From: Liolophura sinensis
Taxonomy: Eukaryota > Mollusca > Polyplacophora > Chitonida > Chitonidae
Reading direction: 5' to 3'
DNA length: 64,000 bases
Assembly (NCBI RefSeq): GCF_032854445.1
Contig: NC_088295.1
Location: 27,331,385-27,395,384, forward strand
How positions within the stretch are numbered: the first letter of the stretch is position 1; every line of letters begins with the position of its first letter. This document shows, one piece after another, positions 1 to 15,900 of the stretch. The notes below the pieces were generated by a model. That model ran no database searches. It was not told where the DNA came from and saw only the letters and a program-made list of their open reading frames with translations. The position numbers and the translations under genes are program-made.

Positions 1-347
1 GTACATTGTGAGTTTTAACTTAGATAAAAAATACATATAAACAATCTGATGTCTTTATAAAAGCACCGTTATTTTCATGATGTGAGTTGAGTTTACATCT
101 AATTATTGCCTCCATCATCCGCTTATCAAAGAAAATCTTGTAACATGGTCAGCTCTGTTCTTTAGGCCCCAATATGCTCTTTCTTTGCAATATGAACTGT
201 AGTTATCTACTAATTTTTCAACTGATATCCAACTCTGATACAGCTGTATAATTGAGCGTCTACTCAGAAACTCCTGATTAAAAGGTATTGTTTTTGTTTG
301 AAAGTGAATACTTGTTGGGAAGTTGCACTTGCTTGTTTCATCTGCAG
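1..347 (+). other. Intron sequence upstream of the first visible exon
   Basis: AT-rich sequence ending in a pyrimidine-rich stretch and tctgcag directly before exon A1. No other feature is recognised. The preceding B exon must lie to the left of the window. Confidence 0.75.
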
Positions 348-992
348 ATTCGAGTGCGAGCCTTTGACAATGGGCGCCCACCATTGGGTAACACCACGAT
401 TGTACGTGTGGTTGTTAATCGTAACCAAGGAGCTCCGTACTTTGTGCAAACACAGTACAATTTTGATGTGGAAGAAACAAGAGCACTTAATCAAGGTTTT
501 GGCACTGTGACAGCTGAGGATGATGATAATCAGGTGTGTAGTGTCTAGTTATTTTTTTTGACACTGTAAGGCACTCTAAGTTTGAAATGTCTACTTTCGA
601 TTGATTTTGGTTCTCTTTTTGGCTGAAAAGTCACTGTTTGGAAATTCATAATAGGACCTCAGTTATATAATCTTTAATCACTATATCAAACATTAAAAAT
701 TGTACAATTTCACACTTCTTTTTACTCTACTGCCTTGTAGAGACATTTTTTTATTATGTAGGTCTTCATTTTCCCTTTGTCTCTGTCCCCTTCTTTTTAA
801 CTATTGACTTTAATGCTAATGTTGTGTTGCCCTTCGATATGATTGTGTTTTCAGGCCCCCTTTAATACGCTGAACTACGCGCTGATGGGGACGACTGTTG
901 GCATGGAGTACTTCCAGATCAACCGCCAAACAGGAATGCTGTCTGTCCGCAAATCACTACAGCTCGACCCACAGCAGAGAACATCCTACACT
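348..992 (+). CDS. Repeat 1 (exons 348-533, 855-992)
   Basis: Exon A (62 codons) opens IRVRAFDNG after tctgcag, carries linker VNRNQGAP, keeps the acidic VEET and ends DDDNQ. Exon B (46 codons) opens APFNTLNY and has FQINRQTG. The domain finished by the start of exon A began outside the window. Confidence 0.93.
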
Positions 993-3900
993 GTATGTTA
1001 ATACATAAAATCATAAGTTTGCCAGCGGCAGAGTAAATTGATGGGATGTTTATTGGGTTACTATTCTAAGATTTTCCTCAAGACCAAAAGCTCTTGAATG
1101 AGCTTTCCTGATTGAATCTACCTGAAACTTCAGGTATATGATTTTCTACACATTAGATCCATACTTTCAAGCACTGATCAAACTCTGACATGTATTAATA
1201 TTTTTATGACAGGATACGTTGGTATTGACTCTGTAACTTTGGTAAGCTATATATAAAGGTGAGATGGTGTTGAGGGTAAAAGCAAAAGCTGTATCATGTT
1301 TCAAAATGTTTTTGAAAAGGGAAATTTAAATTATAAAGTTAGTTTGCTTTGTTGTCCACTCAGAGTAGTGCATTAAACTTATTTCTGATGTTTTTTTTTA
1401 TTTTTTTTTATTTCTATAGGTCATAGTGCGTGTTTATGATTTGGGAATCCCCAGCAACAATGGCACCAATACAGCCACAGTGACCATCAATGTAAACCGC
1501 AATCGTTATGCTCCATTCCTCCGGGGAAGTCCGTACAGGCGGACTGTGGCTGAGAACACAACAGTAGGCTCTCTGATAGTCCGTGTGGAGCCTGTGGATA
1601 GGGACGTCAGTGTAAGTGTCACAACCGTGGAACATGTAACCATGCTATACTGGTGTATGTCACTGTGACAACTAATTGTTCAGTTTTTTATTTTTTCAAC
1701 TAAAAAGCACTGATATGTGCTTGTTGACATTAAGGAATACATGTACATGTACAACTGCTAAATTTACATTATTTTTGACTGGAATTTATTTTCAGTAATA
1801 GTTTTCATGATCAAATGTGAAAAGTTGTTTCATCAAAATAAAATTGCTGATTTGAGAACTGAAATTTAATTATATATATTTACATATACACGTTTTTTTT
1901 AATTTCAGGCTCCTTTCAACCAGACTCAGATTCGTGTTCTTGGAAATCTGTCAACTGATGCCTTGACCTACTTCAGCTTTAACCCCAGCAATGGAGAAGT
2001 TCGTGTCAGAGCTGACCTGACCACAGCTCCTCAAAACATCTACAATGTACGTATCTTACTACATCTTGTGTATTTTCATGAATTTAATTAAACTCTTTGT
2101 AACAGTGGTGAAAAATAACAATGAATTAATGCAAACTTGTTGGTTTCTTTAATGTTTTTATGATAGATCAAAGCAAAGTTTCTCTCAATCTGTCTTTGCG
2201 TTTTGGACTGGGTTGTTTTAATGTGTTGTTTCTCATCCACAGATTTGGATTTTCATCCAAGATGGTGGCCGCCCCCCTTTGTCTGATGTGGGTGTTGTGG
2301 AAATCACAATCCAGCGCAACCAGTACCGACCTCGTATCACCTCTCAGACTACGGTCACACTGACAATCTCTGAGACGGAGTCACTGGCGAAAGTTCTGTA
2401 TACAACAACTGCTATTGATCTAGACCCACCTGTAAGTTGCACTGACAAATGACATGGCACTATCGTTTTTATATAGCTTATTGTCATTAATTTTAAAATT
2501 CTAATGCCTAGTTTCAGCCTTATACTTTTGTATCATGTACACTCTTTTGGGATTCTCAGTGATGTGTTGTTGGGGAGCTCAAATAGTTACCATGCTCTTT
2601 ATTAAAGGGTCTTTTTAAAAAATTGTTATGTAGTTATGTTGTTTTACCTCTAAACTTGATTTACAAATGTGTTTGAATTCATTGCAAAGCTGTAATTTTG
2701 TCCTTATTTTATACAGGGTCCTGGAGCTGAAATAAGATACTTTATTGCCCTCTCCCAATTTGGCGGAGCGCAGTATTTCCGTGTGGACCCACTGTCTGGA
2801 AATCTGACCATTTCTCAGCCTTTGACCACTGATACACAGGCCAGATATGTGGTATGTACCTATCTGTTGTTTCTCTACTGCATTCAAAGAAAAGATATCT
2901 TTTTTAGCTGTGTAAAGCACAGTGCAAAGTGACTCTTTGTTCAGGTGAGGATAGTATGTGCAACAGTCACTTGGGTTATAGACCAGGAAAGTTAAAAAGT
3001 CGTTCTGTTACATTAAAGTTAAATCAGGAGAAAGTTTCTCTGATACTGGGATACACCTTGAGAACTTTCATTGTGGTTTGCCCAGGGAAACTTAAGTATC
3101 TCCAGATTTTGTAAAATGCACAAATTCCTTGTATGATGTATGTTTGTTGCGCTATAATATGTGAGAGATGAGTAGTAACCAGGCTGTTTGTTTAAGGTTG
3201 ACATCAAGGCTCGTGATCTTGGAGAGCCTTCCCTGATCAGTGACAACACAGCCAGGGTCACTATCAATGTCCTGAGGAACAATCAGGCCCCTACGTTCAC
3301 CAACACTACGTATTATGCCCAGATCGATGCCACACATCCCCAGAACCAGCTCATCATCACTGTCACTGCCAGGGATAGTGATACTCAGGTACATACGACA
3401 GTCAAACATGTTTGGTACATTTACTTAAAACAAGTCCTAAAATATTGTGATACTTCAAGTGTTTTTTAGCCTGATTATGCAACTGGATATTTTTTTTTTA
3501 TATTTTATTTAAGAATCTAAAATTTTGGTAATGAAAAGCAGTTAATATGATGTAATTGTACCAAGTGTGAAAATTATTTTTGCCAGCAAACCAAGAGTTT
3601 TAAGCTCTTTGAAGAAATAATTAAATACAAAAATGGGGCAATATCTTCTCTTTGTTACAGGGTAATTTTGGCCGAGTGTCTTACAGTGTTGTACGGGACA
3701 GACCGGATGCAGCCTTTTTCAGTATCCCTAATCCGAGTTCTGGTCGGATTGTCCTAGCTCAGGATATATCCCGACAAGATCTGCTCCAGTACAGGGTGAG
3801 AGAATGGACCAATTCTAAGGAAACTTACTCAGTATCATTTGTTCATAAGCTTAACTAAATGATGATATATGATTGGGAAGACAGATTGATATACAAGGAC

Positions 3901-6900
3901 ATTTTATAAAACTGAACCCTGAGTGATGATAAACTAATATTAACATAACTCTGGAATAAGCAGTCATGTGTTTCTTGTCCCTACAACATCTTTTATCAAG
4001 TGCTTTGAAGATGCAGTCTTGTCAGTTGCCCTAATATTAATCTGTGTGCTTTATTTGTATTGATACACATCCTCATCCTTGCTGCTGTGTTTCTCTTTTA
4101 GTTTGAAGTCCGTGCTGAAGATGGCGGCAGTCCACCCAAGTACACTAATGCTCTTGTCATTGTAAATGTGAATCGTAACCTGTTTGCCCCTCGCTGGGTG
4201 CGAACACCCACTCTCACGTCCCCTATTGAGGAGACTTCACGCCCAGGTGGGGTCATTGCTGTTGTCAGTGCTCAGGATGCAGATCTCCTGGTAAGTCCAT
4301 CAGTCATTCCTCACGTTGGTCGTTGGTCTCAAATGTTTCATACTGAAAAGAAAATATCGTCAGACGACAAAGTGTCTCTAAGATAAACACCTTGACGAAT
4401 ATAATAATTTCCCTCCATACATTTGACCTCATTACAGCACCTTTATAGCTTTCTCAAATATAGTGGTTTTAAAGGGCTTGAGTCCTATGCTCACACTCAT
4501 TCAAAACTTTTTAATGCTCCTTCCAGATTAGTTTTATAGTTGTTTGATATAATGGTCTTTTGTTCTTTTGATAATGAACCTTTCTGATGTTGCAAAAATA
4601 AAATGCAAGTTTCTGCTCTGTATTATATATGTTTGTTTGATGAGCAATCTTTAATTTAAATTTCAGCCACCACACAACACTGTGCGGTATCGAGGAAGCA
4701 CAGATGAATTTTTGGTCAACGAAGTAACTGGAGAAATATCAGTGAGAACATGGCTGGTTGGACATTCAGAAACTACATATACGGTGAGTAAAACTCACGG
4801 AATCTGATCTTTGCTCCTGTTGTAGGCAGGTGCTGTCTGAGAGATTTCTTTAACCCAAAGAAGTCTTTATTGTGATGTTATAAAGTTGATATGTTAAGTC
4901 AGTTATCCATACTGAAATAACTAAAATACCTCTAATACAGCATCTGGCTGTAGTTATTCAACACAATTTTTCTGTTTCAGGTAAATGTGGTAGCGTATGA
5001 TCTCGGTAAGCCAGAATCAAAGTCTAGTCCGCCTTATCAATTTGTCATTCGGGTCAGTCGTAATAACCAGCCACCCCAGTTCATCAATGAGCCGTACAGC
5101 AAAAATCTACTGCTTACCTCCCCTGTCGGTACATTCGTTTACAAGGTCACTGCTGAAGACAAAGACCTTGTAAGTAACACAGTTTTGGAGCTATTTTTTT
5201 TGAGCTAAAACCTAATATGTAAAACTCTGAGATAAATTTCAAGTAAAAAGAAATGCTGTAAGCTGCATAACCTGTTTTCTGTTCTTTTGTAATAGCTCGT
5301 TGTTGTCAGTTGATGTTTTTTCTGATAGTAATAAATTCTTTATTTTTCATGGGAGAGAATTTCTTTTCACTTTGCACAGTGCTTGAGATGAAGACTTTTA
5401 ATATTTTATTCCTATGATTTTCCCACAGCCGCCATTTAACCAGGTGACATATTCTATCATTGGGGATGGACCAGCCACTAGATTATTCCAAATTGATGAA
5501 AATGGAGCTATCACAGTGAACAGCTCTCTCAACATTAACAACAGCCCCAACAGATACACAGTGAGTTCCACTCTCTACAATGTTTCTGCTTTGTGACTTG
5601 AATTAATTTTTTGTGTATTGATTTGTCATAGTTTTATTGACTTGCTATGTGTTCATTAACTGATGTACCTTTCATAAATTTGACAAGAACAACAGAGGTA
5701 TAAGTAAATCTTTATTATCTGAATGCTCTGATGATTGGCATTAAGCCATTCAAATAATTATGTGGAGCAAGCATTTGAGTGCAAAAGAACTGTTTTAGAT
5801 GTTTGTGTTTATGCTTTCTGAATGAATATTGATGTGGACTAAATACTTTAATTGAATTTGTACAGATTCGTGTTATGGCTGAGGATAGTGGGATTCCCAA
5901 ACTGTCAGACGTCAGCGTTGTGGATGTGACAGTTAGCAGAAACCTCTATGCTCCTGAATTTAGACCAACTCGCTACACAGTGGAGATCCCTGCTACCAAA
6001 CCTCTGGGGGAGACCATCATTAAGGTTAACGCCACAGATCGTGACACCACGGTAAGACCCTCTCTCACTTTCATTTCTGTTTTTCTGTTGTCTTGATTTT
6101 AATTATTAGCGAGCTAATTTCCAGTCTCCAATGAATGTTGGTGCTGATGCACTTTTCTATGCCAAATTACGCTGTTAAATTCTTCCGGATTTTTGTATTA
6201 CACCTAAGCAACTGAAACTGTAGCTGTTTAAACAGACATCTTAGCTTCATGCAATTCACACTAGTCAAGATGATGAAGTGCGAAGATGCCAGTCCTCAGT
6301 TAATAAACAACAGCAAATTAATGGAAAGAACAGCCACTGCTGCTGTTACATATGTCACAGCATCAGAGAGTAACAAGTAAGGTAAGATGTTGTAATTAAA
6401 TACGGCATGTGTAGCTTTTGTCATCCATGCAGTTCATCCATAAAGTATAATACTGATTGTTACATTTTCTAGTTGTTTTGCATGAAAGATAAACTTATGT
6501 GTATTTTTTATGTCCTTTCTTGCAGAGGCCAAGTAATACCATTGAGTACTCCCTTGTGGCCAATATCCTGACAAACACCTATTTCCAGATCAACCGTGAA
6601 ACTGGCGAGATCAGCTTAAAACGTCCTATAGGAGATGAACCCAGTCAGCAGGCTGTCTACGTAGTATGTGTAGTTTTTATCACTGCTGTTAAGTATTGTT
6701 CTCTCAAAATGAACACCGATCAAAACTGTTAACGGTTAAATAAATATCTGATTATTTAATATGTAAAATGTGCTGCCTGTGACTGTAATTTGATATTTTA
6801 GTTTTACTATCTGGAGGATCAGGTAATTTTAACCAGTTTATAAAGATTTCTAGTACACTGTTGTAAACTGATAAAAGTACATGTAATAATAGGATGTTTA

Positions 6901-9900
6901 GGAAGTGATTAAGCTTGCATTATTTTTTTCAGATACAAGTTGTTGCTCGTGACCTTGGTGAGCCACCCAAACCAGCATCCAATTCAGCCACTGTGGAGAT
7001 AACTGTCAACCGTAACAGGTTTTCTCCAGAATTCCTCAATTTGCCGTATGAGGAGTCTATACCTGTGAACAGTACAACAGGAACAGCAGTGTTTACTGTG
7101 TCTGTCAGAGATAAAGACACCAAGGTAATTGTCACAGTGGGTTATTTACCATGTATACATATAGGAGGGGAATGATGTCTGTCTTCTCAGTGTCTCAGCC
7201 AAAGATTTCATTTTTCAGTATACCCTTCTCTCCACTCCTATTTTTTCTGATACGGTTGGGTTGTGCCCCAAAAAGAACTATTTAAGGATGACCCTAGTTT
7301 TGTTAGTTGAAGTACCTGTAGTTCTGAATTTAATATACTTAGCTACTTTTTTATCTTCATTTAAATTCATGTGTTTTTTTTCTGATTTCATTTGCTTTGA
7401 ATTGGAATATTTTAAACCAACAGAATGTACATGTTCCTTTTTCAGGCACCATTCAATCAAGTGACAGTGCGAATTGTGGGCGACGAGACTGCACCAAGCC
7501 TGTTCCGTTTGGATAGCCAGAATGTTGTTAGAGTTATCAGTGGTGCTGATCTTCAGAGAGACCCCACCCGAGTCTACAAGGTTGGTCATAATCTGTAGAC
7601 AGTATTGTTACCTGTGTCATCGTTGTGACTTCTGATCCTGTGTTTCAGGTGATGTTTTGTAGTAATTTTTGGATGGAGCCAAAACTTGTTGAGTAGGAAT
7701 TTGTTCTTGTGGCCATTTTAAGAAGTTTATGCGTTGCTGTGTTACGTGGTATAGAAGACTGTTCCTATGCATTGTCAAGATCTGTTACGGATTTGAAGTG
7801 CAAAAATCACCATTTTTTGGTTAAAACTCACTTTTTTGGTCAGACTTGGCATTTGTATCATTTTGGTTCTTTTGCTCTCTTTTCAAGATCCGTTTATTGG
7901 CTTCTGATGCTGGTCAGCCTTCTTTGACAGCCATTGCCGTGGGAACAGTTACTGTCTCACGGAACTTGCGTGCACCAGAATTCAGCCATGGTGAAGTCTC
8001 CTTGAGAATCCCAAGGAGTCAGGTGCCATTTTTGACACTTGTCAGGGTGAATGCCACAGATGATGACCAGTCTGTAAGTGAAGACGTTTGCTGATTGTTT
8101 ACAGTTAATGTTAAATTTGTTTTATTTAGACCTGGATAAATAGAAAATGAATCATGATGACATCTTTTTGTTCAGATATGGTCTTTTGAACTTTTCTAAC
8201 CCTTGTTCACTCACACTGTATAATATTTCAGCTAAGAAACTATTGGCTCAAGAGTTATTAAATGGGTTAGTAAATGATTTTCAAGCTTGGGGGAATCTTG
8301 TTGAAATTAAACCATTAGTCTTGTTGCATTTACACTTTTTGTACAGACCATGTATGTTTTGTAAAATCATAGTAATTAGAAGCTCCGCATCTCAGAAGGT
8401 GTGCTATTGGGTTGACTTTTCTTTGCAGGCTCCCAATAATGAATTTGAGTACCTCTTGGTTGGTGATGATAACGCTAGAGAGTACTTCAGCGTGAACCCA
8501 AGGACAGGGGAGATAATGCTGATCAAACCACTGAGCAACACTCAACAAGCTGGGTTCTTGGTAAGCCTACAGACTAGGGACCACATTATCAGCTTGGAAC
8601 AAAACAGAATATAATCAAGAATATGTTTGTAGTTGTTGTGCATTATTTCTTCCTATTACATGCATGACATAGTAATTATTCATAAGCTTACATGTATTTT
8701 CCACTCTGCAGAGTATTTCTTGAAAACAAAGGGTTATCAACTTATTTATAGTTTCAGAATTTAGAGTGTACAAAACGGTAAAGTATGCTGATAAAGTACA
8801 AGTATGCTGAAAATGTAACTATCTGATATGTTCATTTCATAGGTAAAACAGATGTCCATCGTTTTCTGTATTTAGATGAAATTCAGTGTTCTCTGAGATA
8901 TTTCCTTTAATACTTTTGCTTTATCCTTTTATAGTCTTTCATCATGTTGTATCTGCATTTCAGCTGAGAATTCGTGCCAGAGACTTTGGCACCCCAGAAC
9001 TCTTCTCCACCGTCATTGTGCGAGTGACTGTGACAGGAGACACTGAAGTTTTCCAATTTGATCTCCCAAACTATGTGATTGTTGTCGCAGAGAATGTTAA
9101 CATCTCGTATCCGGTTCTTGATGTTAATGCTGGACCAGGGGTAGGATATGGCGATTTTCTTTCAATAATTTTTACCTCTATATTTTTATTTGAATATTCT
9201 GTGAACAGCGTACATGACTTTATCTGTTTTATATTTATTTTGTGTATTGACAACATGGGGGTTCACAGATTGTTTACAATTTGTACAGATTATGAACGCT
9301 GTAGTTTCTTAAACTCAGTAACTGACTCTTGCCGAGTGGAACTGTAAGGCATAAATTATTGCTGGAAAAATGTTTTTTTAGTCATCAAAGCACAGAGGAT
9401 TATTACCCTGAGCAGAAAATGTCTATACCACTCATATTGTTTGTCTCAATTTTTATTTTGTGCCTGAATTGTGTTAAAATTTCAAAAACTTTTGAAGGTG
9501 TGTGGGTATGCATGTGTACATTGGAGTAAAATACCATGTTGGTAAACAAGTTGCATGACTTATTGAATACTGTTACAGCATAGATATGGTGTTTGTTACA
9601 GACCAATGTGATATATTCCATTACTGGGTATGGCACAGCCCCTACATACTTCAGCATAGATCAGAACACGGGTGTTATCAGAGTACGCAGACAGCTGATT
9701 ACTGATAACACAAACCGTGTGACCTACGTTGTAAGTATTAACTGCAGGTTTTTTTTGAGTTTTCAACAGCATAATTTTTAAATTTCTTCTGACCTAGTAG
9801 AAAGTATATCCAGTCATCCTATTTAAAAACATAACTAAATGGAGCTCTGGTTTTATACATAGCTCAAAAAATTAATTTTCCATGCTTCTGGACATTTTTT

Positions 9901-12900
9901 TTTCTTTGTTTCCTGTGCTAAGATTGTGTGTCATTGTAGATATTGGTGCGAGCTACGAGGCAAGTAGGAACCTCGACACAGACTGCCACAGCCAACGTGA
10001 CAGTCACTGTGAGTCGAAATCCAAACCCACCAGAGTTTGACAGACAAAGGTATATCTTCAATGTGACAGATGTGTGGCCAATCACAAGGCCTATTGGTCA
10101 GGTGGTGGCGACTGATAGAGAACAGGTAAAATATCTTTTCATTGGAAGCTTTAAGACTTTGCTTGAGGAGAAACTAAAGAAGATAAAGCTGCATCTTTTT
10201 GAAAAGGGAAATACACAGATATTAAGTTCAGATTCTATCTAATGCAGTCTAAACTTGATGTAATACTTGCTGTTATGCCAATGCGTGGATAGTCTGATAA
10301 GGTAATCTAATCTAGAATTGGTGTAATACTTGTCGACATACCAATGCATGGATAGTCTAATAAGGTCTTTTTCTGTATGTTGCCTTGTAGACAATCCTGC
10401 TCTATAGCCTGATATTCCAGCCTACGAACCCAGCCAGAACCTTCTTCTCTGTGACTCCAACAACAGGCCAGATCTTCCTGAATGCCCCACTGACCACGGC
10501 CAATGTGGACAGGTTCATAGTGAGTAGCCAAACTTTACATTCAGGCAGTTATAGCTTGTTCGAATGAAATAAGGGGAAAAAGTTCATCCCCGTATTAGAA
10601 ATATGTTGTTGTTCATGTATCACTGTATTTGCCTCCCCCAAATTGTCCCAAGAAATATGCATTTTTAGGTCATAAAATATTATTTATGATGTTAAAACTT
10701 TTTGGATGAAATTTTAGATCATATACAGTAATTGAAGATAAATAGTTGTTATACCATGTCATTGGTGTGAATAGAGATTTCCTTACACAAATGAGTTCTT
10801 TCTGTACAGTTCCAGATAGGCGTATCTGACCAAGGCAATCCAGCCAAAACATCCACAGCAAGTGTAATTGTCAACATCAACGTAAACAACCAACCACCAA
10901 TCATTACGGGTGGTCCTTATCGGGCTAACATCTCTGCTAATCACACAGTGGGTATCTCTGGCAGTTTCATCAGGGTCACAGCCACCGATCCAGACCTTGT
11001 GGTAAGAGCCGTGATTGTCCTACTCTATTTATCTCTTTCTTACATGTTCAGTTGTACTAGAGGTAGGTTGCTAGTATCTCAGTTGATATTATTTACTGTA
11101 TTGTTTAATCAGTGGCATTAATATAATTGGTAAAATGCATATCATTGTGTGTCTGAAATAAAATCAGTATATATTTTCATGCATTTTGTCATAAAATGTC
11201 ATAATTCTGAATACTTCATGCTATGCTTGTTCTTGAAATTAATAAACATGCGTGTGCACATTTTGAAGCCTTACAGATGAAAATGTAGTTGAAACATTTG
11301 TAATTGTTTTTCTAGGGTCAACTTCGTTTTGGAATTCAAGGCCATGGCACAGCTCCCAGCTATTTCACAGTGGATCCAATCACAGGCCAGATCTATGTCA
11401 TTCGGTCTCTGACTACAGACGTTACAAGTGTTTATACAGTAAGTACAGTACTTTTATGATAAAATTATGAGCATTGGTGTTCCATTTTTATGTGTGAACT
11501 CTTAAGCAATATTGCAAATTTTATGTCTGTTCCATATCACTGCCAAAACCCCAATTTGTTTATTGTCAAATACAAGAGAGAAATGTATGAAGCACATCCA
11601 TTGTACCGGCCCATATTGCACAGTTGCTAGAGTGTCCGCTTCAGGAGCGGTAGATCCAGGATCAATCCTGGGTCGAGTCACACCTAAGACTTTAAAAGAG
11701 GAAGTTGTAACCTCCTCGCTTGGCGATCAGCATGAAGGGGATAATGCAACGACTGGTTGACTCATATCAGTATGATGGCTAGGGCGGTGCGGCTTACTTG
11801 CCTTCGGTAAGTCGTCTCAGTGAAGCAGCACTAGATAAAAGAGCAGTGGAAATCCTAACTGTGACAAGGAGGTCATATGACTGAAAAATTGTTGAGTACG
11901 ACGTTAAACTCCTAGCGCTCACTCACTCGCTCATCCACTGTTGCTTCTGTTTTTACCCTTGACTATGAATTTTCATAAGTAAAGATCTGGAATCAACCAT
12001 GTTGCGTTTATATGAGAGTTGTCTCCCCTGATCTATTTCAGATTGAGATCTTTGTGTATGACACGTTCAGACAGCTGGAGATATCCTCTGTGAATGTAAC
12101 AGTGTATACAGACCGGGCAGACAGACCACCTGTGTTCAATCCTACCCAGTACACAGCTCGGGTCAGAGAAGATGCTGTCCAGGGCACTTACCTCACCACT
12201 GTCGTTGCCAGAGACCCTGATGGGGTGAGGAAACTTTGTAGTTGTGTGGGACTACTGGTGTCATCACACAATAGTTATGAGGCACTTCGTGTGATGATGA
12301 AAGCTAAGTTAGTTTACAGAGGTATATCGATCAGTGAAAACATGTGGCATGTGTGCATTTCTTGTTTGATTGTTTATTTTGTTTTTAAATACAAATCTTA
12401 TTGCTGAGAGAGAATAGAAAAAAGGAACTAAGCGGAACTTGGCTTGAGAGATACTAAATTACAGAATATGTTGATAGTGAGAGAAGAAGTAGTTAAAATG
12501 CTCATATAATAAATCTAAGTCTTAACATAATAAGTCTAATATTCTCTTGCTCTTGTTTCCAGAGTCCTGTTAGATATTCCATTAACAGACTGCAAACTCC
12601 CAGTGGAATTCAGTCCCTTGTGTTTGTGGACCCTCTGTCTGGACAAGTGTCTGTGTCTGGCCTTATGAGAAACACCAATGGCACAAATATTTATGTAAGT
12701 ACATGTACATGCCAACTACAGTTCATGCTGTTGCCAAATACATATTTGCATGTCATTATGAATTGGCAGCTTTTATGAATCAGTCCAAAATACATTTTCT
12801 ACCAGAAACACGTGCTCCAATGCAGCTGTTTGTATGAGCATTTGACTTGGTTCCTGTTTTTGAATTGGCTTGATTTGTGAAGGTTTATATCTGCAACAGA

Positions 12901-15900
12901 CATGTCATATGGCTTGACCACTTGACATCATGAACAAAAAGAGAATTCAAACAAAGCTATTAGAGACAGAGAGGATATAACTCTTTGTGTGAATTGTGTT
13001 GCACATAGTAACCTGTCATTTGTTCACCAGGTGTTTGTGGATGCCACAGAGCTGAGTGTTGCTGGAAGAACTTCGATTGTCCCTGCTCGTGTCACCATCA
13101 CCCTGGACAGGAACAACTACCCTCCCACGTTCACTGAGTCAGTGTACAATGTCACTATTGATGAGACGACTCGTACAGGCACAATTGTGCTCAGGATCAA
13201 TGCTACAGATAGAGATGTGAGTCTGACTAGGTTTGCTGCATCATCCAAAACTTGATTGATTTTGCAGTCATTACCTGTACATATTGTTAGGAAAATTTAA
13301 ATTATGAAAAAAAAAAATATTACATACAAGTATAACAGACATTCCACTTCTTAATTTTAAACTGCTGAAGATCAGTGTAACATTTTGCAAAAATACTGAG
13401 TAGTGAGTTTACAGTGAAAAAAAAAAGGATTGTCAAATTTTTGTTTTTTTTTCAAACATTACTTTTTCTTGTACCGTTCACTAGACTGGAGACTTTGGTA
13501 AGGTCAGGTATGACCTTATTGGAGATGGTACAACACCAATCTACTTCAGCTTGAACCCCACCACAGGTGTGCTGACAGTGAAGAATTCCCTTTTGACTGA
13601 GAGGACCACTCTTTACCAGGTGTTTTGTTTGCTTCTCATCTATACAAAGAAGAGAAAAAAAAAAAAAAAGTTTTTTTGAGTGGGAGACAAATTTTTTGTA
13701 GTTTTCTGTGAACTGCAAATGGAAGACTTGAACTTTTCCAGTTTCAAGGTATAAAGACTAAATAACTTTTAGGCTTTTTCTGCATTTAATGCCTGCAGTT
13801 AATGTTTCGAGGGAACCTGTTACGATATGGCTGCATTACTGCCAAAGTGGGGCTATTAAAACCATAATCATTCTTTCAAGGGGGATTGAAAATTTTATTT
13901 CATTTCAAAGAATAATGATGTGATCAGGTTGAGTCTACAGAATGAATTACTGTGTTTGCCGTAAAAATGCAAATGAAAAGTTGTATTTTTGTATTTGTAT
14001 CTTTGGTTTTAAAATGAACATGTCCAAGTATGAAATGATCATGTTGTCCTAGTAAATCTTAAAGCGTCCATCTTTGATGAATGGAACCCTTAAAATCAGG
14101 CAAAATAACTGATTTAGTTATGTTCAAAAGTTTAGATTACACACAGTACATTTTGTACATCTTTGTTTGATGTGTTTGTAGGCTCGCATCATGGCCAGTG
14201 ACTTGGGGTCTCCTCCCCAAACTACCAACATTGTCGCATACATCTACGTGAATCGCAATCTGTATGCCCCAGTCTTCAACCAGAGCCTGTACCAGACCAG
14301 CATCCTGGAGGAACACCCCATAGACACCTTTGTATTACAGGTGTTAGCCACAGATCGTGATAGATGGGTAAGGATAATGTTGATCATCTCATCCTACAGC
14401 CACAAACACAAACTCTGTTAGATGACAGTGCGCCAGTCACTGGTATTTTGTGTTGAGGATTGTAGACCTTGTGAAATCCACTAGAGGGCATCTTCAGAAC
14501 TATGTTAAAAGTTATAAGGATCAAGGAAAATATGAGCAATGCCATTGAAAATGCATGCTTGCGAAATTGTTTAGAGATAATACCATGTTAATGTTAAGTT
14601 TTGATTGTTGGCTAGCTAAATTTATGACAGTGACGATAATGAAATATATTTGCAATTTTCAGAGCCCTTTTAACTCTGTGAGTTATCGTCTAATCAAGAC
14701 TTTGCAGTCTGACTACTTCAGTATATCTCCCGAGGGTATCATCTCTCCCAGAATTCCACTGACCACAGACCCCAACAACCCATCTAGCTACCAGGTAGGT
14801 GTTCTGACAAACTGACTATAACTCGTCAGTGGTGTAGCTCTGTATTGTACATTTGTCGTCTATATCCAGTTATACCTGAGTTTGTAACTATTCATGTTGT
14901 CCAAATAGATATGCAAATTTTAATTATGTAGAAGTAAAGTCATCTCCATACATGTTTTAACTATTTACACTGCATGTAGCATTTGATCCTCATGCCAGGA
15001 CTTCAATCAAGGGATAAAAATGCAAATTCTAGGCAGTAGTTTGCAGTTTATGTGCATTCTGATAACTGTCTAACATGGATGTCTGACTTTAAGCAACAAT
15101 GAAATAAATAATAAAATATGTGTACTGTAATTCTTCATCCTTTTTGCATGTTTGCAAGATGTTAATTCAGACATGTTGCGAGTGCATTATTACATGCAGA
15201 CTGGTAAAACCATACTTTTTCTGACAAACGTGTGAAAAGTGTATGAACTCTGGTCTCAGTTTCAAGTGACCGCTGTGGATGGTGGTGAAAGGATCTCTCA
15301 AGACCCAGCCAATGTTAGAATCAATGTGTGGCAGAACAACCCTCCCCAGTTTACCAACCTGCCTAACACAACCACCATAGGAGCCAGCACTGGCCCCAGT
15401 GTCCCCATCTTTACTGTTGGGGTGAGAGACCCAGATGCTCCCAGGGTGAGTCTGACTTCGTTCTTTATTAAAGGAGAAGAAAATTTAAGTATCAATCAAA
15501 TAACATTGAAAAGAGTATGAATTTCCTTACAGGTGCATGCCATAAAAAACATTCTAAGATGTACCTCAAGTTGATAAATTATAAATAAAGTGCGCACCAA
15601 CACCCGCTGTGGGCAACTCCATTTTGCCTAGGAGGAGAATTGCCGTCGGAAACCGCCGAAGTGCAGTTCGTACATTTCCAGTAGAACTCCTCTTCCCAGA
15701 AGGGAGCGAACAGTACGGTATCCGCTTGACGATCGGGAAACCGGAATATTGGACGTAGGTTCCGAGTTTAACGAACAAGCCGGCAGTTTTAATGACTCGC
15801 ATTTGCTAAGAGGCAACACACCCCCAGCATAAATTACAGGGTGTTAAAGATGGAGCATGCGATGGACTCGGCGATTTATGCCAGCTTTGCCGTATTCAGG

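Noticed and set aside
8147-8614. A 155-residue open frame as a separate gene
   Set aside because: It is intron sequence reading into exon B9 in frame. A clear AG acceptor at 8428 defines the real exon.
11611-11690. A tRNA gene
   Set aside because: The box A and box B-like motifs belong to a SINE head with a long non-tRNA body and flanking duplication; a full cloverleaf is not formed.
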